The notes: generated from the letters alone by a model not told the origin. A stretch of 64,000 bases of DNA from an uncultured Carboxylicivirga sp. (GCF_963674565.1 NZ_OY771430.1:1364001-1428000); one strand, 5' to 3'; positions 25,842-34,766 are shown, counted from the stretch's first letter. Numbers and translations: made by a program.

Positions 25842-27824
25842 CTATAAAAATTCGTAACGCACAAAGGCTTCAAAGGCTTCATATTCTGCCATTCCCAAGT
25901 CGTTATACAACTGAGCAGTTCCTCTGTTTCGATCTTCAGCCCTCTGCCAGAACTCACGACTATCTCCTCCCAGGAACATTGCCCCATCCTTTTGTGATTG
26001 ATGCTTAAATATCGCATTACGCTTACGCATTAATTCATCCGGACTAATAGGAACTGCCATTTCAATATTATGAATTTCCCATTCGTGCCATGCTCCACGA
26101 TATAACCATACCCAACAATCCTTCATCCACTCTTCCTTCTTAAGAATATCGATTGCCTGAAAGATTGCATCCAGACAAACGCGGTGAGTTCCATGAGGAT
26201 CTGATAAATCACCTGCCGCATAAATCTGATGTGGTTTTACTTCTTTGATCATTTCTACAATGATTTTCACATCTTCTTTACCAATTGGCTTTTTCTCAAC
26301 TCCTCCGGTTTCATAAAATGGAAGATTCAGGAAATGAACATTTTCAGCTTTTACGTTTGCATAACGACAGCCTGCTTTAGCCTCACCAACACGGATCAAA
26401 CTCTTTATCCTACGTATTTCAGGCAAATCAATCTGGTCATGCTTTTTGTTGGCAATGAACTTTCGTATTTTCTCGTGTTCTGCCTCTATTTCTTTAGTTT
26501 CAACTTTTAATCCACGAGCATAAGCACCAATAAAGTCGATGTAGCGAAGAACATCATCATCTGATACAGCGAGGTTACCAGAAACCTGATATGCTACATG
26601 AACATCATGCCCCTGATCAACCAAACGCAACATCGTTCCTCCCATAGAAATTACATCATCATCAGGGTGTGGGCTAAAGATTATAACCCTTTTCTTCTCT
26701 GGTGATTTTCTTTCCGGGCGATAGGTATCATCGGCATTTGGCTTACCTCCAGGCCAACCTGAAATTGTATGCTGAAGTTCATTAAAAATGCGAATATTAA
26801 TTTGATATGCTGATCCTTTTTCAGCAATGATATCACCCATGCCATTATCATTGTAGTCTCGATCTGTCAACTTAAGAATGGGCTTATTCACTTTTTGACA
26901 CAACCAAACAACCGCTTTTTTCACTAACCGATCGTCCCAAACTACACTATCAATTAACCATGGTGTTTTAACTCTGGTAAGCTCATTACCGGCTGCCTCA
27001 TCAACAATAACATGGCAATTTTTGTGGCGTTGTAAAAATGAAGAAGGTACTTCTTCAGTAATAGCGCCCTCAACAGTTTTTTGAATAATATCAGCTTTAC
27101 CCTCACCCCAAGCCAAAATACGAACACGTTTTGCCTTCATAATGGTGGCTACTCCCATTGTAATTGCTTTACGAGGTACATTATCCTTTCCAAAGAAATC
27201 CGAAGCCGCTACAGTTCTTGTAATATCATCCAGTGAAACAATTCTAGTTAGTGAATTAAAGGATGAGCCAGGTTCATTTAAACCAATATGACCTGTACCA
27301 CCAACACCAAGAATCTGCATGTCAATTCCGCCAACTTTATCGATTTGCTCCTCAAATCCACGGCAGAATTTATAAATACTTTCCTGAGGAATCGTCGAAT
27401 CAAGTTCAAAAATATTTTCCTTTGGAATATCAATACGATCGTAAAATTTCTCCTTAATGTTTCTGCTGAAACTTTGCAATGCATTTGGAGCAATTGGATA
27501 ATACTCCATCACATTAAATACAATCACATTTTTAAAGCTTAAACCTTCTTTCTTGTGCATGCTTACCAACTCATCATAGACCTCGCTGGGTGCAGAACCA
27601 ACAGCTAAACCTAACACACACTTCTTTCCTTCAAGCTCCTTAATTTTAATAATCGAAGCTATCTCTGATGCCAAAGCTTTTGATCCCTCTGTTGAAGATC
27701 CATAGATTTTAGTGGCAATTTTCTCATGTTTCGTTATTAATGATCTCAGATACGGATCATCGTGGTAGCCTTCATTTTTAAATTTACCGGCTGGTGAAAT
27801 CTTCTGATTAAATTTTACTATCAT
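25842..27824 (-). CDS. Glucosamine-6-phosphate deaminase-like / LmbE (PIG-L) fusion protein
   Basis: 660 residues in two domains. Residues ~20-300 are NagB-like: LGLAVGSAPSEVYDEL (sugar-phosphate loop), FNVMEYYP (105 region), GVGGTGHIGLNEPGSS (173-188). Residues ~370-600 are a PIG-L/LmbE deacetylase-like domain with FSPHPDDDVISMGGT and a later DPHGTHR metal motif. The fusion is known in Bacteroidota and annotated as glucosamine-6-phosphate deaminase. Oddly, the E. coli NagB catalytic residues D72 (NMDEY) and D141 (NDGHIAFNEP) are Met106 and Thr177 here, while the active-site His and Glu (H179, E184) are kept. The deaminase activity is therefore uncertain; an N-acetyl-sugar deacetylase/isomerase role is an alternative. 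Confidence 0.8.
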   Translation of the reverse strand: MIVKFNQKISPAGKFKNEGYHDDPYLRSLITKHEKIATKIYGSSTEGSKALASEIASIIKIKELEGKKCVLGLAVGSAPSEVYDELVSMHKKEGLSFKNVIVFNVMEYYPIAPNALQSFSRNIKEKFYDRIDIPKENIFELDSTIPQESIYKFCRGFEEQIDKVGGIDMQILGVGGTGHIGLNEPGSSFNSLTRIVSLDDITRTVAASDFFGKDNVPRKAITMGVATIMKAKRVRILAWGEGKADIIQKTVEGAITEEVPSSFLQRHKNCHVIVDEAAGNELTRVKTPWLIDSVVWDDRLVKKAVVWLCQKVNKPILKLTDRDYNDNGMGDIIAEKGSAYQINIRIFNELQHTISGWPGGKPNADDTYRPERKSPEKKRVIIFSPHPDDDVISMGGTMLRLVDQGHDVHVAYQVSGNLAVSDDDVLRYIDFIGAYARGLKVETKEIEAEHEKIRKFIANKKHDQIDLPEIRRIKSLIRVGEAKAGCRYANVKAENVHFLNLPFYETGGVEKKPIGKEDVKIIVEMIKEVKPHQIYAAGDLSDPHGTHRVCLDAIFQAIDILKKEEWMKDCWVWLYRGAWHEWEIHNIEMAVPISPDELMRKRNAIFKHQSQKDGAMFLGGDSREFWQRAEDRNRGTAQLYNDLGMAEYEAFEAFVRYEFL

Positions 27825-27935
27825 AACATTAAATGTTAATGTGATTGTCCTTTTTGATAGATTGCAAATTTATAATTTAAATTGATTAAAAATAACGATA
27901 AACAAAGATTTAATAACCTTTTAACTATTTTTAAT

Positions 27936-27954
27936 AAGCTTTCGAAAGCTTTCG
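27936..27954. promoter_or_regulatory. Palindromic candidate operator upstream of the NagB-LmbE gene
   Basis: AAGCTTTCGAAAGCTT (27936-27951) is a perfect 16-base palindrome and overlaps a second one, CGAAAGCTTTCG (27943-27954). It lies about 112-130 bases before the start codon in an otherwise plain AT-rich gap. A LacI/GntR/TetR-type repressor site for amino-sugar control is possible. Confidence 0.45.
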
Positions 27955-28065
27955 TTTAATTATTATTTAATATTTTTATTAAACCAGATCCAAGATCAAA
28001 TCTTTATTGTATTAACAAATTACGATAAGATAAAACGAATTTCAATTAATATTTGAAGATTAAGA

Positions 28066-30675
28066 TCAATTACTTATGATTGACTTATAAATAATATCCT
28101 GAATATCTGTTCGTACATTTAATTCAGTTAACTTTTTATTATAGGAATCAGGATGAATACGATTGGACAAAAAGATATAAATCAGTTGGTATTCAGGATC
28201 AATCCATACCATAGTTCCGGTAAAACCTGTATGACCGTAAGATGATGGCGAAACTAACAAAGAAGCGGGACTTTGTTTTTCCGGGTCTAGTTCCGGTTTA
28301 TCAACTCCCAAACCTCTTCGGTTTAGTGAATCTTGCATGGAGGTAAAATATTCGATTGTTTCCGGTTTAAAGTATTTTTTACCTCCATACTCACCTTTAT
28401 TAAGCAGCATTTGTGAAAAGATGGCTAAATCTGCAGAGTTGGCAAAAATCCCTGCGTTTGCTGCTACACCTCCAATCATTGCTGCACCCTGGTCATGCAC
28501 ATATCCATGTAAAAGCTCTCTTCTGAAAGATTTATCATTTTCGGTTGGTATAATTACATCAGTGCTAAATTTGTTTAATGGATTATATAAGATCCTGTTA
28601 ATTCCCAGTCGATTGGTAAAATGAGAATAATAATACTCATCAATTGGAATTTTCAACTTAGCATCCATTATTAAATGCAGAAAATGATATCCAACATCAC
28701 TATATAGATAATTCTTTTTTTCATTAAGCTTTGAATTGTAAACCATGGCCTTCATCGAATCTATATAGTTGTGATTCATAAACAAATGTTTACTCACTTG
28801 AATATCAAAAACCGAATCTTGTAAATTCTGAAAAACATCTTTTCGGTATTTGGCATTCCTATTCTGATAAAACCATTGGTCCAATTTTATATTGTATGTT
28901 GAAGAATAATGCCTGCTATACAACGAATGGTCATTTAATGACTCCTCATCTATCGCATTTCTATGAAAAGGTATAAAACTTACCAATCCGGCTTGATGTA
29001 ACAAAAGATCTTTAATGATGATATCTTTTTTATCTGTTGTATCAATACCCGGAAGATAATGTATCAAAGAATCATTTAATTTAATCATTCCCTTTTCATA
29101 CATATCCATGATGATTGGTAAGCTGGCGCATAATTTTGTAACGGATGCTACATCATAAAGATCTTCATTTTTAGTCTTTATCTTCTTAGAATAGGTATGA
29201 TATCCATATGATTTTTGCCATATAACATCACCGCCACGAGCAATTAATAACTGGGCTCCCGGAGTTGCTTTTTCTAAAATTGCTTTGGATATAATTTTAT
29301 CAACCTTTTTAAGTGTATCTCTTGCCATACCTACTACTTCCGGCAACGAAAATGCCAATCTGCTTTTTGAGATAACAGCATTGTGGAAACCAAAATCGGT
29401 AAGATGACTGGCCTTTAAATTGATTCCACTTACACTAATGCCACCAAATAAAGCCTGTGCCAATAAATCCCATGATATTTCGTCAACTTCATCAGCCACA
29501 AGTACTGCATCAAAATCACTCAATAAAGATGAATTGAAAAAAGGCTTAGCTAAACCTTTGGTAACAAGAATTTTTGCAACACCTGAAATATTATTAATAC
29601 GCCTTACATCTTCACTAACTGTTATCAACTTTTCCTGACTATCACAAAGTGATATATAAAGGTTTGGATTAATTATCGAATCATTAGCTTTTAATATATT
29701 GGGCAGATAAAACCTGGCTCTACCGATGAAATCATCAATTTTAACCTTTCGATGATCACTTACAACACCATTTATCTGATCAATATTAATTAATGGAAGA
29801 ATATTTCTTTTTTGATATAATGCAATTGAATTGCGGTAAGCTTTTAATCTTATTGCCGTCTGTTCCAGCTTCACTTGATTTAATGAAACTTCATTAAGTT
29901 TATTTTTGATACCAGTTGTGTCGCATTGATACGCCTGTTCAATCTTTGACTCAATTAATAATAAGTGATTTTCGTAAGCTCTTACCAATTTAGCATGGTC
30001 TTCTTTAATATTCTCGGAATAAAAAAGTACACCTTTATCCAACAATTCTTCAAATGAAGGATTAAGGGTGAATTGATTATCAAAATAATATAATCCCAGA
30101 TTGCGCCAGCTAAACCGATTCCAATTCGACATACCAATGCCTACTTCCCTATCTGTATCAAAACCTCTATTTGGTATTAATTTTTTAAGTTCTTTTGGAA
30201 ATCTGACTACCTCGTATTTCTTGATTGATAGTGTCGAATCTTTTATCACAGAAATTATACTTTTTCCGTCCTCGTTATGCATAAAAATACCATCAGCTCC
30301 ATTTTTTGCTTCATACAATAAAGTCGAATTATTTACTTTTTTAATAAAGCCACTTTCTGATATATGGGATAAAATTTCATTTGAAGGAAAATTATAGGCA
30401 AGTAAATCTTTCTTACCACTACGCAAATCAATGATTATTTTAGAAAAAGTCTGATGATTTTTCTGTGAGTTTGATAATTCATTCACTAGAACATAACCAG
30501 GTTGATATTTATATTTATAATCAAGATTAGCAACAGGAACAATAAAGATACTTGCTAATTTCTCTTTATAATCATTCAGAAGAGAATCTGCTTCAACTGA
30601 AGCATTGGCCATACGACCCAAAATTATAAATACCAACAACAACTTCCACCCGATCATAGATACTCTTCTTTTCAT
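28066..30675 (-). CDS. Serine hydrolase (beta-lactamase class C-like) with GH3 C-terminal-like domain
   Basis: I prefer the ATG at 30675, which gives signal peptide MKRRVSMIGWKLLLVFIILGRMANA; the frame continues upstream to 30783. The C-terminal ~370 residues are a class C beta-lactamase/transpeptidase-like domain with SVTK (SxxK nucleophile), YSDVGY (the YxN position) and HTGFTG near the end. Before it, segments such as YRNSIALYQKRNILPLINID and DEISWDLLAQALFGGISVSG resemble the GH3 C-terminal domain. In many Bacteroidota the full version is a GH3 (NagZ-like) catalytic barrel fused to this beta-lactamase module; here the N-terminal ~300 residues are not recognisable as that barrel. It probably acts on cell-wall fragments in the periplasm. 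Confidence 0.72.
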   Translation of the reverse strand: MKRRVSMIGWKLLLVFIILGRMANASVEADSLLNDYKEKLASIFIVPVANLDYKYKYQPGYVLVNELSNSQKNHQTFSKIIIDLRSGKKDLLAYNFPSNEILSHISESGFIKKVNNSTLLYEAKNGADGIFMHNEDGKSIISVIKDSTLSIKKYEVVRFPKELKKLIPNRGFDTDREVGIGMSNWNRFSWRNLGLYYFDNQFTLNPSFEELLDKGVLFYSENIKEDHAKLVRAYENHLLLIESKIEQAYQCDTTGIKNKLNEVSLNQVKLEQTAIRLKAYRNSIALYQKRNILPLINIDQINGVVSDHRKVKIDDFIGRARFYLPNILKANDSIINPNLYISLCDSQEKLITVSEDVRRINNISGVAKILVTKGLAKPFFNSSLLSDFDAVLVADEVDEISWDLLAQALFGGISVSGINLKASHLTDFGFHNAVISKSRLAFSLPEVVGMARDTLKKVDKIISKAILEKATPGAQLLIARGGDVIWQKSYGYHTYSKKIKTKNEDLYDVASVTKLCASLPIIMDMYEKGMIKLNDSLIHYLPGIDTTDKKDIIIKDLLLHQAGLVSFIPFHRNAIDEESLNDHSLYSRHYSSTYNIKLDQWFYQNRNAKYRKDVFQNLQDSVFDIQVSKHLFMNHNYIDSMKAMVYNSKLNEKKNYLYSDVGYHFLHLIMDAKLKIPIDEYYYSHFTNRLGINRILYNPLNKFSTDVIIPTENDKSFRRELLHGYVHDQGAAMIGGVAANAGIFANSADLAIFSQMLLNKGEYGGKKYFKPETIEYFTSMQDSLNRRGLGVDKPELDPEKQSPASLLVSPSSYGHTGFTGTMVWIDPEYQLIYIFLSNRIHPDSYNKKLTELNVRTDIQDIIYKSIISN

Positions 30676-30904
30676 AATGCCGAAATAAATGAAAAGCAAT
30701 GCATTCACAAAAAAATTGATCAATAATATTACTGTTTTTATCATTTGTTTTTCAACCCATATTTTTACGAGAACCAACGTCAAAAACCAATAAAATCAAA
30801 TCAATAAAAAACATAATAAACAACTAATCAAACAATTAATATATCTGCCAATATCATTTAAATATTTTTTATAACTTTCTACATTGCAGCCCCGTTAAAA
30901 TCCC

Positions 30905-30912
30905 TACATTTG
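30905..30912 (+). promoter_or_regulatory. Candidate Bacteroidota promoter with flanking inverted repeat
   Basis: TACATTTG fits the -7 element TAnnTTTG, and a TTG lies 18 bases upstream (30884-30886) for the -33 element. The -7 box sits between the arms of a 9-bp inverted repeat TAAAATCCC (30896-30904) / GGGATTTTA (30930-30938), the second arm covering the start of the small gene at 30927. The repeat could be an operator or an mRNA structure. Confidence 0.45.
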
Positions 30913-30926
30913 CGGCATAATAGACT

Positions 30927-31232
30927 ATGGGGATTTTACTAAACATCTTATCCAATCTAATAATATTTGTTTGTTCAAATATTTGCTCCAACCATTTTGA
31001 CAATTGGATGGTAGATGATTTGTATGTGGATCAAGAAATTACCAGTTATCATAGCGAGACAGGTGATTTTAATGATGAACATGGAGTTTTCGACACATAT
31101 TCCCTCGACTGCAAGTGCAATTCAAAAATACACGCTTATCATTGTTCACAAGGTAAATGTTGTTATTATAACCAAATTATTTGCTGTATAATTAGTTACG
31201 AAGCTGATAAATCTCCTCCTTATAAAGCATAA
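30927..31232 (+). CDS. Small cysteine-rich protein, possibly exported
   Basis: A 101-residue frame with a hydrophobic N-terminus (MGILLNILSNLIIFVCSNI), a short acidic middle (YVDQEITSYHSETGDFNDEH) and a Cys-rich C-terminal half (LDCKCNSKIHAYHCSQGKCCYYNQIICC). I do not recognise it. A plausible promoter lies immediately upstream and nhaD begins 92 bases downstream, so it may be the first gene of an nhaD transcript or part of a long leader. The Cys pattern could bind metal or form disulfides. Whether it is translated is uncertain. Confidence 0.4.
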   Translation: MGILLNILSNLIIFVCSNICSNHFDNWMVDDLYVDQEITSYHSETGDFNDEHGVFDTYSLDCKCNSKIHAYHCSQGKCCYYNQIICCIISYEADKSPPYKA

Positions 31233-31275
31233 TAAACAACAATCTTTTCAACAAAAATTCAAAAAACACATAATT

Positions 31276-31294
31276 ATGGAGTAAACTACTCCAT
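31276..31294. promoter_or_regulatory. Perfect inverted repeat ahead of nhaD
   Basis: ATGGAGTA-AAC-TACTCCAT has perfect 8-bp arms with a 3-base spacer and ends 30 bases before the nhaD start. It could be an operator or a hairpin affecting nhaD translation. There is no T-run, so it is not a terminator. Confidence 0.5.
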
Positions 31295-31324
31295 TAAATT
31301 TATATTATCTAAACTTTATCAAGG

Positions 31325-32698
31325 ATGTTTTTATTAATGCTAATCATCTTTGTGCTGGGCTATGGTTTTATCGTTTTCGAGCACATCAATCACATTAACA
31401 AAGCCGGAATGGCACTTCTTATGGGCTCACTTATCTGGGCTATTTATGCTCTTGGTGGCGAAAGTATTTTGGGATTGGGCTATAGCTCAGCCTGGGAATC
31501 TTTTAAGGCACTTGGAAATGGAACTGAAGAATTACATCATTTCATTACAGAGCATGAATTATACCATCATTTGTCTGAAATTGCTTCAATACTATTTTTT
31601 CTGATCGGAGCTATGACAATTGTTGAATTAGTTGATAAATACCAAGGCTTCAGAATAATTACGAATAAAATTAAAAGTACTAATACAGTAAGGTTACTTT
31701 GGATTCTCAGTTTACTTACCTTTTTTATGTCGGCTGTACTTGATAACCTTACTACCACAATTGTTATTATTACTGTTTTACGAAAATTACTGACAGACAA
31801 ACACAATCGATGGATATTTGCCAGTATGGTTGTTATTTCGGCTAATGCCGGTGGCGCATGGTCTCCCATTGGTGATGTCACTACCATCATGCTTTGGATC
31901 GGCAATCAGATTACAGCCGGAAGCATAATCTCATCAATACTTTTACCTTCGCTGGTTAATATGGTTGTTTCCACTCTTTTATTCTCATTAATGCTTAAAG
32001 GTCAGTCTTTACGCCCTGTTTTGGATGAAGATGAAACAAGAGAGTTTACAACTCATAAGGAAAGAGTATTTATGCTGGTTGTTGGAATATTGGCACTTAT
32101 TTCTGTACCTGTTTTTAAAACCATCACACATTTACCTCCATTCCTGGGAATGTTATTAGGCTTAGCAGTTTTATGGATAATGACTGATCGTTATTTGAAA
32201 AACAGAGAAGGACTTGACCATCGAAAATACACAGTAACAGCCGTTTTAAAAGCAATTGACATGCCTACAGTATTATTCTTTTTAGGAATATTAAGTGCTG
32301 TAGCTGCTCTACAATCTGCAGGCCACCTTGATATAATGGCTAATTATCTGGACAAACATGTAAAAAACATTTACATCATCAACATACTTATTGGAGCTAT
32401 TTCATCTATCGTTGATAACGTGCCATTGGTCGCTGCTTCTATGGGTATGTATAATATAGCTGGTGCGAGTGCAACAGGCTACATGGCCAATTTTGTTCAG
32501 GATGGTCATTTCTGGTCTTTTCTGGCCTATTGTGCCGGAACAGGAGGTAGTATTTTAATTATTGGTTCTGCAGCTGGCGTTGCTGCCATGGGCCTTGAAA
32601 AAATAGATTTCATGTGGTACCTGAAGAAGGTGAGCCTTATCGGTATTGCAGGTTACCTTGCCGGAGCATTGGTGTTTTTCATTCAAACCATGCTTTGA
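31325..32698 (+). CDS. nhaD: NhaD-type Na+/H+ antiporter
   Basis: 457 residues with about 12 membrane segments. Features of the NhaD/ArsB ion-transporter superfamily: SAVLDNLTTTIVIITVLRKLL (about 139-159), ANAGGAWSPIGDVTTIMLW (about 175-193) and AISSIVDNVPLVAASMGMYN (about 360-379), the two paired half-membrane motifs that carry ion-binding Asp/Asn and Ser/Thr. It exports Na+ in exchange for protons at the inner membrane and fits a saline habitat. A palindrome (31276-31294) precedes it and a strong terminator follows. Confidence 0.92.
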   Translation: MFLLMLIIFVLGYGFIVFEHINHINKAGMALLMGSLIWAIYALGGESILGLGYSSAWESFKALGNGTEELHHFITEHELYHHLSEIASILFFLIGAMTIVELVDKYQGFRIITNKIKSTNTVRLLWILSLLTFFMSAVLDNLTTTIVIITVLRKLLTDKHNRWIFASMVVISANAGGAWSPIGDVTTIMLWIGNQITAGSIISSILLPSLVNMVVSTLLFSLMLKGQSLRPVLDEDETREFTTHKERVFMLVVGILALISVPVFKTITHLPPFLGMLLGLAVLWIMTDRYLKNREGLDHRKYTVTAVLKAIDMPTVLFFLGILSAVAALQSAGHLDIMANYLDKHVKNIYIINILIGAISSIVDNVPLVAASMGMYNIAGASATGYMANFVQDGHFWSFLAYCAGTGGSILIIGSAAGVAAMGLEKIDFMWYLKKVSLIGIAGYLAGALVFFIQTML

Positions 32699-32721
32699 CA
32701 TTTAGTGATTTAAGTTAAATG

Positions 32722-32757
32722 AAAAGCCGGACTTTAATGAAAGTACCGGCTTTTTTT
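32722..32757. terminator. Convergent terminator (nhaD and acyltransferase genes)
   Basis: A stem AAAAGCCGG / CCGGCTTTT is extended inward by CTTT / AAAG across an A-A bulge, followed by T7. It serves nhaD on the plus strand and overlaps the end of the minus-strand gene at 32760. Confidence 0.8.
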
Positions 32758-32759
32758 CT

Positions 32760-33866
32760 TTAGGCTCTGCATTTCAATACCTCAGTATTTGTTATTAATT
32801 CAGTACTTTCATTTATTTGAGTCTGAAAAACACCGAATAATACACCTATCCATTTGATTCGTCTGATTAGTATTTCATAAACTAATAAGCTTCCAAGCAA
32901 ACTAATTGCTGTCACTCCAATAAATTTTATTTCTGCACTTATATTAAGCGGTAAAATTAAGCTTGCTCCCAGGTATAAAAATATCATATGCAATATATAC
33001 ACAGGATATGCTGCTTTACTAAGGTAGCTAAGTGATTTGCCTGATCGATTTAAATATTTAAAACCAAATGAAAAGATCGTATAAATCCATGAAACAGATT
33101 CTACTGCAATTATAAGTTTAGGGGCTGCTAAATCAAATAAGAATACACGGATAAGATATAAAGAGAGTGCAAAACTAAAATACACCCATCTTCTAGATCT
33201 TATAGTAATCCAGAATCGTTCCCCACTATAAATAAATAAAAAGCCCATCATAAAGGAAATAAACCCAATAACAAAGCCATGTGTAGTTAAAGCATAAAGT
33301 TCAAAACTATCTGGATTCACTAAAATAACTTCCAATGCAAATAAAAAAGTAACCAAAAAAGCTGACAACGGATGACTCAGTAATATCGATATAGTTTCCT
33401 GAAGTTTATGCGCTCTTTTTTTAAAATAATAGAAAACAGGTAATAAAACCAGTACATAGATAAAAATATTACCCAAAAACCAAAGGTGACCTCTTCCCCA
33501 TTCATATGTCAATGGTTGACTGTAATATCTTTGCCATAGCAGCACATGAACTGGAACAATAGCTAACATGCCAAATGCGAAAGGAAGCAAAATACGTTTG
33601 CTACGTTCAATCAATAATTCTATCCAGCTTCGTTTTCTCATTGCAAAACAAACTCCCATTCCAGACACAAAAAACAGCAATGGAATTCTCCACACATTCA
33701 GCATCGCCATTGGAATCCATATCCAGTCTAATGATTCATTACTTTGCATAAAACCAATTAATGCACCCCAGGGTTGGAACACTATGGCTGAGTGATAAAT
33801 TAATAGTAAAGCAATTGCTATTACTCTTAACCAATCAATATCATATCGTCGTTCTATAGCTTTCAT
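32760..33866 (-). CDS. Acyltransferase family 3 membrane protein
   Basis: 368 residues with about ten membrane segments. The start RRYDIDWLRVIAIALLLIYHSAIVF contains the conserved Arg (DWLR) and the membrane-embedded His (YHS) of the OatA/OpgC-type acyltransferase 3 family, and FFVSGMGVCFA follows. Members transfer acyl groups such as acetyl or succinyl to envelope glycans. The second domain of OatA is absent; OpgC-like glucan modification is as likely as O-antigen or peptidoglycan acetylation. The acceptor is unknown. Confidence 0.85.
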   Translation of the reverse strand: MKAIERRYDIDWLRVIAIALLLIYHSAIVFQPWGALIGFMQSNESLDWIWIPMAMLNVWRIPLLFFVSGMGVCFAMRKRSWIELLIERSKRILLPFAFGMLAIVPVHVLLWQRYYSQPLTYEWGRGHLWFLGNIFIYVLVLLPVFYYFKKRAHKLQETISILLSHPLSAFLVTFLFALEVILVNPDSFELYALTTHGFVIGFISFMMGFLFIYSGERFWITIRSRRWVYFSFALSLYLIRVFLFDLAAPKLIIAVESVSWIYTIFSFGFKYLNRSGKSLSYLSKAAYPVYILHMIFLYLGASLILPLNISAEIKFIGVTAISLLGSLLVYEILIRRIKWIGVLFGVFQTQINESTELITNTEVLKCRA

Positions 33867-33893
33867 TACTTTTTTTATTTAGGACAGAGATGT

Positions 33894-34469
33894 TTATTTT
33901 AAAAGATCTGCCATTTTGGGCCTATTCTCTTCCAGATAATTCAAATCAAGACGTAATCCCAAAGGACCCAAATCCTTGTTAATTTGCTCATAAATCCCTT
34001 TGACGTCTTCAAAATCACCACTTACACTTTCTAATGGAGTCGATCCGTAATTATTGGTTAATGATTTATCTGCTCCATGATTCAATAATGACTCAACTAT
34101 TTCACCTCGGCAAAAGAAAGCCGCTGTATGTAAAGCCGTAGATCCATCGGCACTTTTAACACTTAAATCAGCTCCTGCATTAATTAATGCTTTGGCAACT
34201 TCAACTTTATTAAATGTAGTTGCAATAATTAATGGCGTTGATCCAAACTGATCTTTTTGATTTAAATCAGTTCCAATACTAATGTGTGCACTTATTGCTT
34301 TAATATCACCCATAAAAGAAGCAGCAAAAATATCCATTGAAGGTTTATCCATTTTTATTGCCGTATTACCTGTAGCAGAAGGAGTATTTTTACAAGCTAC
34401 CATTCCACCTAAAGTTGCTGTCATCACAATCAACATTACCATTCGATTAAAATTTCTTGATGTTTTCAT
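33894..34469 (-). CDS. Ankyrin-repeat lipoprotein
   Basis: 191 residues: lipoprotein signal with GGMVAC (Cys26), a short linker, then ankyrin repeats at about 50-165 (DQFGSTPLIIATTFNKVEVAKALINAGA, DGSTALHTAAFFCRGEIVESLLNHGA and NNYGSTPLESV units can be followed piecewise: GSTPLIIA, GSTALHTA, GSTPLESV). Ankyrin repeats bind protein partners; the protein should sit in the periplasm or outer membrane. It shares the control region 34470-34766 with the divergent AraC-type regulator and ends 27 bases before the acyltransferase gene, so the two may form an operon. Confidence 0.85.
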   Translation of the reverse strand: MKTSRNFNRMVMLIVMTATLGGMVACKNTPSATGNTAIKMDKPSMDIFAASFMGDIKAISAHISIGTDLNQKDQFGSTPLIIATTFNKVEVAKALINAGADLSVKSADGSTALHTAAFFCRGEIVESLLNHGADKSLTNNYGSTPLESVSGDFEDVKGIYEQINKDLGPLGLRLDLNYLEENRPKMADLLK

Positions 34470-34518
34470 TACTATAATTTTTTATCCTGTTTCCAGGTGT
34501 TTGAGTTATTAAATATTT

Positions 34519-34635
34519 GTTGATGTAAAGTTGCTTCATTCTATGACGCACTATTAATCAGTAATGCAGCGATTGATGTAAAGTTTGAAGAGTGAGTGTA
34601 AATTATGATGTAACCATATAAATTATGACGCAAAC
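34519..34635. promoter_or_regulatory. Array of five direct repeats TGAYGYAM between divergent genes
   Basis: Copies start at 34521 (TGATGTAA), 34544 (TGACGCAC), 34574 (TGATGTAA), 34606 (TGATGTAA) and 34626 (TGACGCAA), all on the plus strand, spaced 20-32 bases apart, and each is preceded by T or TA. They fall between the ankyrin lipoprotein and the AraC-type regulator gene. AraC-family proteins commonly bind spaced direct repeats, so this is a candidate operator array for the regulator at 34767. Confidence 0.5.
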
Positions 34636-34766
34636 GGATTTTTTGCAGTCAATTTGAGGTATATTCTATATACTATTTTGAACTAATACCAATCGATTTA
34701 ATAGTCCGTTGTAAATATTAATATTTTGTATCTTCGTAATAGTATTAATCGAACCATAATCTGGTA

